Origin: Chamaecyparis obtusa
Taxonomy: Eukaryota > Streptophyta > Pinopsida > Cupressales > Cupressaceae
Length of the DNA stretch: 64,000 bases
Direction of reading: 5' to 3'
NCBI GenBank assembly: GCA_027943335.1
Contig: BSBK01003253.1
Location: forward strand, 1,404,501 to 1,468,500
Shown here: positions 10,709 through 21,417 of the stretch, piece by piece
How positions within the stretch are numbered: position 1 is the stretch's first letter
Layout of the letters: each line of letters begins with the position of its first letter
Notes under the pieces: generated by a model
What the model was told of the DNA's origin: nothing
Databases searched by the model: none
What the model saw: only the letters and a program-made list of their open reading frames with translations
Program-made: the position numbers and the translations under genes

Positions 10709-13700
10709 GGATATGTCCTTCCCACATCCATGTCATTTCAAGACACATCATCGATCATCAACCTATCCACCATCAATCCATCTTGGCTTTCCAGCCCATC
10801 TGGGGCATCATCTTGCATATCTTTGCAGCTTCAACTTCATCCCCAGATTCCTTATACATCATATCTTGAGTCTTGCGCCCTAGCATCACTCATGTCTCCG
10901 CCTAATCTCATTTGTATAGATGTGTCTTTAAATCCAAATCTCTATGTCAGTTAGCCCTTGAGTCATCGTGACCTATCTAGCTTAGCGCTTCAACAATCAT
11001 CCCTTGGTCCTTTTTGAAGTTCAAGTGTCTTACCTATCTCTTGTCATAGGAATTTTTATCTAGTCCTCCACCATTAGCTTTGTGTCATATCCTTTGATTA
11101 CTCAATCCTTATCCTAAATCAGAAATCAATACCAATGCTACCCTTTGACATAAACTTTGTCTAGGGAATCTTGTACTTGTCTTTGTAGGCCTCATCATCT
11201 CGAGCAAGAGATTGGCATGCACTGGCAAGAATCCTATCTTTCGAAGATCATCAGTCTATCTTAGGTTGACAAATCCAATCCTATCCTATCTGATCCTACA
11301 TCAGGAAGTATCAACTCATTCCCGACGCTTGGTAATCCTCCATCATCCTCCACCAATCAATCTTTAGCAAATCAATCATCCTCCACGCCCTACCTATGGC
11401 AAAAGGTGTGCGAGACACATGTTATTTCATTTGTTACTTTGGATCTTTGCTTATATTTTGAGCTCCTTTATACATATCTCCCCATCCTTTGTACATATCA
11501 TCGTCTCTTGTTATTCATATCCTCGTCAGTCCTGCAGTAGTATTTGATCATTTGAGCTTGTCTCACCCAGCCTTATACTTCAACAACATCAATTATCGAC
11601 TATCCTTGATCACAATGGTTATATTTGAACTTCATCATTTGCCAATCAACAACACAACATTCTCCCCATCATCTGGTCAGCATAGATCTATGCTTATGTA
11701 TTGTCCAACCTAAGCCTAATCATGGGTCCACACAGATGTATGCTCCTGTATTGTCTGACCTAATCAATCAAACCGGGTCCTTGAGGATGTCTCCTTCCTC
11801 TTGTCTGACCTAATCTTCCACCAATCAACCCAGGTTTGTGTTGATGTATCCTTCTTCACGCTCAGACCAAATCTCCCCCCATCAATCAATCCATCAAACT
11901 CTTTCCTTGGCAAAGGATGTCTTTTGGAGTTATCATTTTGACCTTGGATTTTGTCCTTGGGGTCTTGTTAATCTTTTACAGCTTCTTGTTGTTCCTCTCC
12001 TCAAAGTCACCACGATCATTTATATCATGGTGTACTACAAATGAGGACAATCTGGGGTAAGGTCTTTTGATCTTTTGCTTCTGCCTATACGTCAGTTGTC
12101 TATTTGTGGTTTAGATCCAACATCATTTCCACCATGCCTCCTCCGGGTCTCATGTGTGATGTTGGGGCAACCCTTTGGGTGCTTTTTTTTTGTGTCAGTT
12201 CTATGCAACGCTAGTGACAAGGCCTTTTGTTCTTTCATAACCTTGGCGGGTCTCTAGCATTGCTATACCAAACTAGGTTGTGCTCTCAAAAGTATCCAAA
12301 GCATGGAGCTCCCTAAATCCCCCATCGAAGATCATATAGATTAATCTTGCATCTTGCATCTTGTATATAGCTGCATTATGCATTCCACCATCATATTGCA
12401 CTCATGCATCTTTGCTCTTGGAAGTTTGGCTATTTATTCCCCCTCATTCCTCCTCCTTTCCCTTCTCTGTTCTTTTCGCAAAAATTCCACAAAGTTTCCT
12501 CTTTGCATTATTTTCTCAAGGGGGCACAACTCCTTATCCTCTATTCTAGCCTAGGGCATCTTATTTTCTTATCTTTGATGCCACGCCACTTGGGGCATCA
12601 CATCAAAGAGGGGAAAAATGTAGACACCTAAAAATCTTTTAGAAAATAAAACTATTTTTATTTTCCAAAAACCCCTGATGACATCATCATTTATTAATTA
12701 ATTAATTAATTAATTTTTATGCCATTAATTTCTCCTATTTTAATTAGACACATTTAATTAAAGAATCCCTCCCCAAACCATTCAAATCAAATTTGAGTGA
12801 TTTTCCTCAATTTATTGAATCAATATTTGGTAAATGATGTCACATTCCCTAAATAAATGAAATATTTATTTAAAGCCTTAAAACCCTAGAATCTTCTGGA
12901 CATTCCTAAACCCTTCCAATCTTTCCTAAACTTCCCTAAACCTTTCCTAAACCTATCTAGAAGGGGTTTTCTAACCTTCGTAGCCTAATCTAAGTCTCCT
13001 TGACTTTTGGTCAAAACCCTTCATTAATGAGCCTTACAGACTCATTAATGACTCCTTACACACTCTTTAAGGCCTCTTACAGCCTCACAAAGAGACCCAT
13101 GTCTCCTCTTTCCTCTTGCCCCCCTAGGCACACTTCCCTAGTGTTTCTCACACATGTGTGAGCAACCTTAACCAAGGTCAATCTAACCTTACCCCTAACT
13201 CAACCTCAGACTCTACCCCAAACCTTACCTCTAACCCTGAGTCTTCTTCCTAACCCAAGCCCTTAGTCTCTCTTCCAAGAGAAAATCATTAGCTTAGTTC
13301 TTTATCTTCATGCATATTTATCTTGCTTATTTACTTCTAGGCTTAGCATAATCAATCCTGATTGTTAGATTTCAGTTATCTTTCAAGCTTTCATAACACA
13401 TCTTATCCTAGCATAATGGATTAAATATAGTTTATTTAATTGTTTTTCATAGAATATAGCATCACGTCACATATTCATTTGGTTAAAATCAATCTAGCTT
13501 AATCGTTCTTGCATCAATCTTCATATTTGCATCATCAGGATCCTTGAGGCCTTAGGGGCAAAACAGGTGTTCTATACCTGGTTTTGTGCCACTATGGGGT
13601 TCTCATGATCCCTAATCCATTCCAATCCTTCCTAATCATCATTAGGGACAAGCTCCATGTGTTTTGAGAGCACACCCACATCCCTAAAGCGTGAGCAAAT

Positions 13701-15707
13701 CAAATGGTGACAGGGTGCTCCCATTTTAGCTCTATTTGAATGACTTAACAAATAGTTTTCTCTATATGTTAGGGATATGCTCTTAGACTAATGTTCAAAT
13801 GTCTACACTTGTTCCGAACAGGTCAAGTTTGCTCTGATCATAGAAAGGTAGGCCAATTCTCTATCATTACCACATGTTTTTAGGATCCTATCTAGTACAT
13901 ATAAGTTGTACAATCACGAGCTTCATACTGTAAACCTAGAAAATGAAAAAAAAACCAGTCCTAACAATGCCAAAACTACTATATCTCTCTCAAAACTTAA
14001 TAAAATTCAGTGAGACCACTTGCAAATGAAAGGTGATTGCTATATCTCTCTCTCAAAACTCAATAAAATTGAGTGAGACCACTTGCAAATGAAAGGTGAT
14101 TCAATCCTTTGACACATCCAATCATGTGTAGATAATTAAATGTTAAGTAGAGTCCATAAAAATTTAGATAACACCCCACAATGTGAGAAAAGTACATAAA
14201 TTATGCTAAAAAACTATGTAGATTTATTCTTTCTTCTTGATGCCCAACCCCTAAACCCAAGTAGGCGTTACATATTTATCTATTTTCAACCATATCAATT
14301 GTCCCAACTGATAGAGCTAAACATATTTATAAAAAACACAACAAATTTGACAATTTGGACATGGTTGCTTGATAAAGTAGATTTTATTGCAACTTTGACA
14401 ACTTTTGTGCAATTTTTATAACTTTTGACAACCGGGTCTCAAACTCTCCAAAGTTGATCAAAATGAGATCCCAAATGGTCTTAAATGACCTTATTGAACC
14501 CATACAAACCAAAACAAGACACAAATCAAAGTTTTGCAATATGACTCAAAAATGACTCCTAGGATGCCCCTACATCAATAGTTGAAGCAACTAGGGCACA
14601 TGTAGCGACAAGGACAACCCCCAATCTCCTCATTGCTATGATCAATGTTACAATCTAGACAAACCTATTAATGAAGCCTAACATTTTACCTCATTATTAA
14701 TTTAGATACCTAGAATAAATATACATCATTTTGCAACTCTCATTATGAGTTTCACAACACAAACGTCCTCTTTCTAGCACATGATTCCCTTTGCCACACC
14801 AACTTCATCAACCTTCTAAAAGGTGGGATCAATGAGACATTTCTACATCTTTCTTCATTCATCTTCCTATTATTCACTCTATAGTTTAAACTCATTAACC
14901 TTTGAATATGAACAGTTATGTCTTCAAGGGTTGAGGAATGATGGATGAAATGAAAGATTTATTGATCTAGGAGTGATATTTTTAATACTTTTGTGCACAG
15001 TTCGAATGATATGACATAGAACTCCTAGTCTAGAACTATTGTTAAATTTGAATATAAATAATCTAAATTGATACTCCATGTAAATAATTGATCATAAAAA
15101 ATATTGAAAAAAAAAAATCTATTATTTAAAAATAATATAATTAAAAATTGACTTTCAATTTTTATAATCCAAATATTGAATTAAAAAGAACAAAAAAACC
15201 CATCAAAATTATAATCTAAAAAAAATAGTTAATATATTTATATAAAATGATATTAAATAAATTTATTATTATTATTATTAAATACAAATAAATCACAATT
15301 AATATATAATTTTAATTTTTCTTAAATTATAATATTTTGTATATTTAAATTATTATAACCATTACAATTTTAATCTATCTTTTCTTAAATATAATCTATA
15401 GGTACAATAGTAATTTCAATTTCGATACCCACTGGGTAATTATGTTGGGTAATGTTGATACCCACTGGGTGAAAATTTACCCTAAGAAGAGGACGGACGG
15501 ACGAAATTATTACTTTGAAGAAACACAATTTATCCTTTTCCAAAAACAAAAATATAAAATACAGAATTGTCCGTTTCACGCGGTTTCGTACACACATTTT
15601 CTCTGTTTCGCCCTCTTCTCCATCTCCATCTTTCTTCACTGCGTCTTCCCATCTTTTTCCTTGCCTTGGCTTTTAATCCAGACGTCCCTGGTTTTTAATC
15701 CATTGAA
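10709..15707 (+). repeat. Long direct duplication, copy B
   Basis: Partner of 3483-8453. It carries the old LTR element's 3' internal region (10709-12618), its LTR (TGTAGACACC at 12619 to about 13715), the ~60-bp tandem pair (13978-14102), an AT-rich tract (about 15050-15350) and the TNL upstream sequence. An 84-codon minus-strand open frame at 15385-15639 translates identically to 8131-8385 in copy A. It lies across the promoter and is not a believable gene, but it shows how alike the copies are. Confidence 0.93.
12619..13715 (+). repeat. LTR of the old element (copy B), right end uncertain
   Basis: The same LTR as at 5370, again directly after a polypurine tract AAAGAGGGGAAAAA. Because both copies hold it at the same place, this element entered before the segment was duplicated, unlike the element at 1-3482. 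Confidence 0.5.
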
Positions 15708-15723
15708 ATTTAATTCCATCGAA
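15425..15723 (+). promoter_or_regulatory. TNL upstream region and pyrimidine-rich leader
   Basis: Two ATACCCACTGGGT palindromes lie at about 15426-15474. They are followed by a CT-rich stretch (about 15600-15670) typical of a plant 5' leader, then the TNL start codon. I see no convincing TATA box. The block exists in copies A, B and C2, but only B is followed by an intact TNL frame. The exact transcription start cannot be read from sequence. Confidence 0.45.
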
Positions 15724-18700
15724 ATGGCTTCGTCTTCTACAGCCAGCCACAATCAGACTGAACCAGAAAACGCTTTTGAGCAGATCGCACCGTTCTGCGC
15801 GTCTACATCTGAGGGTTCCTGGCAGATATTTATTAACCATCGCGGACCTGATGTGAAAAAAACTCTAGCCACCAAAGTTCATGACACACTCTCCAGCATG
15901 GGATTCCGATCGTTCCTCGATGTAGAAATTGAGCCTGGTGATGTGATTCCGGCAGCAATACAAGCAGCAATGAAGAGTGCCTCCCTTCACATTGCCATTT
16001 TTTCTCCCAAATATGCCGAATCCGCATGGTGTCTGGCTGAGCTAGCTTTCATGCTCAAAACTGGTGCAACAATCATCCCCATCTTCTATCACGTTCAACC
16101 CTCTGATCTCCGATGGGTAGGAAAAGGCATATATGCCCCTGCATTTTCAGAGCACGAAGAGAAAGGAAGGTATAGCGAGGAAAAGCTCAATGAGTGGAAA
16201 AAGGCACTCCGCGACATTTCATTTCGTTCTGGCTACGAGGTCAACAATAGCGAGTATGTATAATTTTTTTCTATTTATGTTCCATTAACAGGAGTATTTA
16301 AGCACTATAGTATGCTCTGTTGTGATTTTTTAATTTTAATTTTCGGCTCAAAACGTTTAGGGATGAGGCCAGAGTTTTGAAGGAGATTGAGAATTGTGCA
16401 TTAAAAGTCATGGAAGGTGTTCGCTTGTGGGTAGCCGAACATCCAATTGGATTGGATAAATTGGTCCAAGGCTTTGAATCCGTCACAAGTGAAGACAAAG
16501 TGAAAATCACAGGGATCGTGGGTATGGGAGGTAGTGGGAAAACCACTTTGGCCAAAGAACTCTTCAACAGAAACTTCTCTTCCTTTCAGAAATGCAGTTT
16601 TGTTCCCGACGTCCGAGATGCAGCATCCAGAAAAGCTCTGCCTGACATGCAGAGAAAGCTTCTCCAAGATCTCGGTGTCGATCATCTGCCATTCCACAGT
16701 GTAGATGAAGGTAAGGCCATTCTAGCAAATCGTTTGAGGTCTCTTCGGGCGCTCATCGTTGTGGATGACGTGGATCACATCGACCAGTTGTATGGTCTAT
16801 TGCCAAATAAAGACAACCTTGGAAACCAAAGCATGGTTATTATAACTTCCCGGGAACTTGGTGTCCTTATATCATGGGGGCTCTCCTGCATCTATATAAT
16901 GCCAACACTTGGCAGCTCACATGCCGAGCAGCTATTCTGCTGGCATGCTTTTAAGAAAACCTCCCCACCTGCTGACTTTAAAACTCTGGTTCAAGATTTC
17001 TTAAATGCTTGCAATGGCTTGCCTCTCTCACTGAAAGTATTGGGGGCACAATTATATGGCGTAGGGTCCAAAGCTTACTGGAAATCCCTATTACGTAAAA
17101 TCTTAAGAATATTGCCTAATGAAATTCAACAAAGGCTACGCATTAGTTACGATGCTCTGGATAAAGAAGAACAAGAGATGTTCTTGGATGTGGCTTGTTT
17201 TCTCATCGGAGAATGGAAAAGCACTGCTATAGCATTGTGGGATGGATCGGGTTGGAATGGTCTGCATGGTTTACAAACACTTGTCAATAAGTGTCTTGTT
17301 GAAATCGTTTATGAGAAAGGAAATTGGAGATTATATAACGAATTCTCTGGAGACAAGATACGGATGCATGATCATCTCAGGGATATGGGGAGAGAGATTG
17401 CAAGTAGGCACTCATCATATCGTCTGTGGCGGCCAGAGCAGATTGATACCATGAAACAGGATTTTGAGGTGAGGTTATTTATGACACCTCCACCACATAG
17501 CTCATATCTGAATTTTATAGGGTGCAAATAATTAGCTGAATATCGATAAGAAATGCTTAAAACAATAGTTTTTTCTTTCTGTCTGCATCTGCTTTCACTT
17601 TGTTAATTGAAACACTTGTATCTCTGGTATCTTTTATTCAGAAAAGAATGCCGATTCGAGGGATACGACCTCCGGCTACTTTTGTGGCGTTCAAAGAGTA
17701 CAGTCATCAGATAATGGGAAACTCAAGGAGACGATTTAAACGCCCAAGATTGTCATGTAAAGTACAAATTCTTGATGTGCAAGGAAACCAGTTCACGGAA
17801 GAATTTAAATCATTATCAGAACATCTTGTTTGGCTTCGCTGGAATTGTTTTGACCTAAAAATTCTTCCACCATGGGTCACATTAAGACATTTAAGTGTTT
17901 TAGAGCTTCATGGAGTTTACAGTTTGGAACAATTGTGGCAGGACAATGTGGATGTAAGTAGTTTGACTTAGTCGTTCAACAAGAGTACTTGAAAGTCTGT
18001 TAATAGTTAATGTTTTTCTGAGTTGAACTAAATATAATAATGTTTGTCTGCAGCCTCCTCGGCAATTGAGAGAGCTTACTCTATGGGGTGGACAGAGCTT
18101 GGAAAAACTTCCAACCTCAATAGGACATCTTAAGTATCTGAAAAAGCTTTCCATTGACTTTAGAGGGAGCAGTTTGCCAGAAGAGGTCTGTGGCCTTCCT
18201 TCGCTGGAGTATTTGCATTTACGCTCTTCAATGTTATGTTCACTGCCAGCTGGTTTTGGCAATTTAATAAGATTGAAGCACATCAATCTGAGAGGGTGTA
18301 GTAGTTTGAGCATATTGCCTAATTCTTTCAGTCAGTTGATAGGGCTGGAATATCTAAATTTATCAAGTTGTGCAATGCTATCCTCACTGCCTGGCGGTTT
18401 TGGCAATTTAATAAGCTTGAAGCACATCAATCTGGAAGGGTGTACTTGGTTGCGCACATTGCCTAATTCTTTCAGTCAGTTGATAGTGCTGGAAGATCTA
18501 AATTTATCAAGTTGTGCAAGGCTATTCTCACTGCCTGGCGGTTTTGGCAATTTAATAAGCTTGAAGCACATCAATCTGAAAGGGTGTATTCCGTTGAGCA
18601 AATTGCCTAATTCTTTCAGTCAGTTGACAGGGCTGGAAGATCTAAATTTATCAAGTTGTGCAATGCTATTCTCACTGCCTGACGGTTTTGGCAATTTAAT

Positions 18701-20419
18701 AAGCTTGAAGCACATCAATCTCGAGTGGTGTAGTGAGCTGGACATATTGCCTAATTCTTTCAGTCAGTTGACAGGTCTGGAAGATCTAAATTTATCAAGT
18801 TGTGCATTGCTATCCTCACTGCCTGGCGGTTTTGGCAATTTAATAAGCTTGAAGCACATCAATCTGAAAGGGTGTACTAGTTTGCGCACATTGCCAGAGT
18901 CATTCAAGCAGCTGGTACACCTGGAGCACTTAGATTTATCTGATTGCGCCAAGCTTAAACTGAATTTAGATGTATTTGAAAACATGACAAAGTTGAAGAT
19001 GTTGGGACTCAGCGGTTGTGAGGAATTAGAAGATTTGCCTAATCAAATAGCGAATCAGGCATCTTTGACAGAGTTAGATCTGGAAGGTTGCATCAAGTTG
19101 AGTGGTTCACCAACTAACATTCGTCAACTGGTCAACTTACAGTTTCTCACAATTGAGAGTGTGATGTTAGAAGGCTTGCAAACTTCTCTCGTTAGCTTTT
19201 CCTCTTTGAAGAATATCCAAATTGTAAGTTCTCAAAGTAAAACGGAAGTTGATGCCGAGGAAGAAGAACGGAAACCAGTCTTCAGGGTATCAATTTCGAA
19301 TGACTGTTGTCCCAACCTCGAAAGTTTCGAGGTCGGGGGTTATCATTATAGCCTTAAACCGTCCAAGTTTGTGGAAAACCGCCATTTAACGGAGATAGAG
19401 ACACTGCCAGTGTCTCTCAAAATGCTATCAATATCCCGTTGCGAAGTGTTGAAGAACATCAGCTGTCTTAGTGATCTTGTATGCCTTGAAAGCCTGATAT
19501 TAGAAGACTGTCCGCAGTTAGAAGAACTCTCAAGCTTTGCTGATTTGGCTTCGCTGAAAGAACTTTATATGAAGTTCTGCCCCAAACTTGAGAAAATGGA
19601 TGGTCTGGAACAGTCCAAGCCATTTAAGGAATCGCGTCTTAGTGGTCTCGTATGCCTTAAGAAGCTGGAAATAGCCCACTGTCCGCAGTTAAGAGAGCTC
19701 CCAAGCTTTGCTGCTTCGGTTTCGCTGAAAGATTTTGAAATGCGTGATTTGCCCCAAAGTTGAGAAGATAGAAGGTCTGCAACATTCGAAGTCATTGAAG
19801 GTAATGCTTCTTCCAAAGACCGGCTGGAAGGTGCCAGGTATACAAAGTTTGGAGAAAGTGGAAGGATTGGAAACACTGGTGCTCGAATGTGACACCATAT
19901 CAGCTTTGAAGCCTTGTATCCTATCTATGAAGGTAAATAAATAATTATTACTATTCCAAATGTTGATTTTTCGGTATTTATGCAAATGTTCATGTTCACG
20001 ACTTTGCCAAAAAATACAATTTGTAGGGATGTCCAAGCGAAATGAGGATAGGAGGTAGCGTGAGCCGTTTCGTGGAGCCAGTCGTAGACTCTCTGAAGTT
20101 TCCTGATCTTGCGGTCAAGGAGGTGAAGCAGCTGTCAGATGAAGACGAAGACGAAGACGAAGAAGAAGTCGTCTTCGAGATTGGGTTGGAAGAATGGTTA
20201 TCAAACCATGAAGATTGTTTCTATTATGAGGAGGGAAAGGAGAAGAATGGGGAGGAGAGGAAAGTGGTAGCAATATATGTGCGACTAGATTGGGGAGTAG
20301 GGGACATAGTCGACGTCCGCTTTAGCGGAGAAATCGAGGTAGAAAAAAAATTGGTAGTTGCGGGAAGTAGAGAAAGAGTCGTGGAGGCTTTTTATCAATT
20401 ATTGGCACAGCTGGAATAA
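15724..20419 (+). CDS. TIR-NBS-LRR disease-resistance protein, five exons, probable frameshift in exon 4
   Basis: Inferred exons are 15724-16253, 16361-17468, 17642-17953, 18054-19932 and 20027-20419, all with GT-AG introns and matching phases. The TIR domain (about residues 33-175) has the conserved glutamate in WCLAEL (E106), the NADase residue in this family. NB-ARC shows the P-loop GMGGSGKTT (about 231-239), kinase-2 LIVVDDVD (about 308), SMVIITSRE, GLPLSLK (about 396) and MHD (512-514). LRRs follow from exon 4. Exon 5 encodes an acidic C-terminal domain. TNLs are cytosolic/nuclear immune receptors that sense pathogen effectors. Exon 4 carries one base too many near 19748-19750 (GATTT where GATT would keep CPKVEKIEGL in frame). 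As it stands the protein ends after about 1219 residues; without the base it would have about 1406. The frame is open upstream to 15442, but ATG 15724 fits the start of homology in the stump at 10290. Confidence 0.92.
18240..18959 (+). repeat. Five tandem 144-bp LRR-pair repeats within the TNL
   Basis: Units start at 18240, 18384, 18528, 18672 and 18816. Each encodes two 24-residue LRRs beginning SLP-GFGNLI-LKHINL and ending LEDLNLSSCA. The middle units are nearly identical at DNA level. Differences fall mostly on the positions after the INL and LSSCA strands (for example EGCTWLRT, KGCIPLSK, EWCSELDI), where LRR ligand contacts usually sit. Unit 5 diverges toward its end. They correspond to residues about 713-952. 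Confidence 0.95.
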
Positions 20420-21417
20420 AATGGTTACTCATTTTATATGCTTTGTTCGGTCTTGCTTCAGCCAAATAAGATTGGCCAGGCTTTAATTCAATTAGGGAAA
20501 ATTCTAATATTAAGTGGAACTCTAATTTGAGTTTATATAAAGTAATCTCTTGACTTTTTCTTTCTAATAATTTGTAATAGATTTTTTCTTCTAAATAATT
20601 ATCGGCTATTTGTTTGTGCGTTTTCTTCCGGCTTTGAGAGAACTTCACAGCAAGAAAGCTCTCTGGCACCCCTTTTGCTATTGGAAACATTTACTAGCCA
20701 TTCTCCAGTGCTGGAATGAGTATTGGCTCGTCGGAATGCCTGCGAGAATTCTGTCAGCCGTAGAATATTGGCAGTTGTCGATGACTTCAGGTCCGTGCGT
20801 AGCATCCTTTGCCGAGGCTTGTAAACCTTAGGACACATGAGACGAGTTGTGCAATCTTTTTTCTTTCAGATGGCTCTCTGGTGTTTCTTTGTTTATGTTT
20901 TTTTTGTGTTTTCCTTTATTAATTATTTTGTGACGAATGTGTTTTTTGACGATCAGATCTCAAACGATAAGATGGTGGGCGAACGCGAGTGAAGGGCTTA
21001 ATGAGGTTGAGTAGAAGAAGATTTGTGTTGCACCTGCAAATTTTCCAACGTACTTCACAATTCTTTTCTTAGTAACCCACTTAATTTATTTTTGTTTCTC
21101 CTTGTTCAATAATAACGCAAATCTTGAGTTTGAAGTCTTAAATATTCAAAGGGTCGACCCACTTTTATTTTTTTTAAACCTTTTTTCTGACTTTGATGTT
21201 TCCAAAAGCTTTTGACGCTTTTCGGCAAGCTACAACAGCCACTTCTATAATAAGTACGCCCTATTTTTTTTTCCTATAAATGAGTATTAAGTACATATTT
21301 GCCCTAGTAATTGGAATTTGGGAGCAACTGTTGTTGATTGTTTGGAATAAAAGAAGCTGGTTTGCTATATGAATCTGTTCAGTTCTGTGATTATTCTGGT
21401 ACTTTTCTCCTGGATAG
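20420..21417. other. Spacer between TNL and PLC-like pseudogene
   Basis: The first part is likely TNL 3' untranslated sequence. Between about 20600 and 20830 short open frames occur on both strands, and this could be the eroded first exon of the PLC-like gene downstream, but I could not align it convincingly. The remainder is AT-rich without recognisable features. Confidence 0.4.

Noticed and set aside
15385..15639. 84-codon minus-strand frame, identical to 8131-8385
   Set aside because: Its identity follows from the duplication. It runs antisense through the TNL upstream region and has no recognisable domain.
15442..15723. In-frame open sequence upstream of the TNL ATG, which would add 94 residues
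   Set aside because: It spans the promoter-like and pyrimidine-rich leader. The same stretch in the other copies loses the frame (C2 stops before the TNL stump), and the extra residues match no TIR protein pattern.
20600..20830. First (signal-peptide) exon of the PLC-like gene
   Set aside because: Some Cys and Gly spacing is suggestive, but no frame gives a continuous match to the expected Cys-rich N-terminal region.
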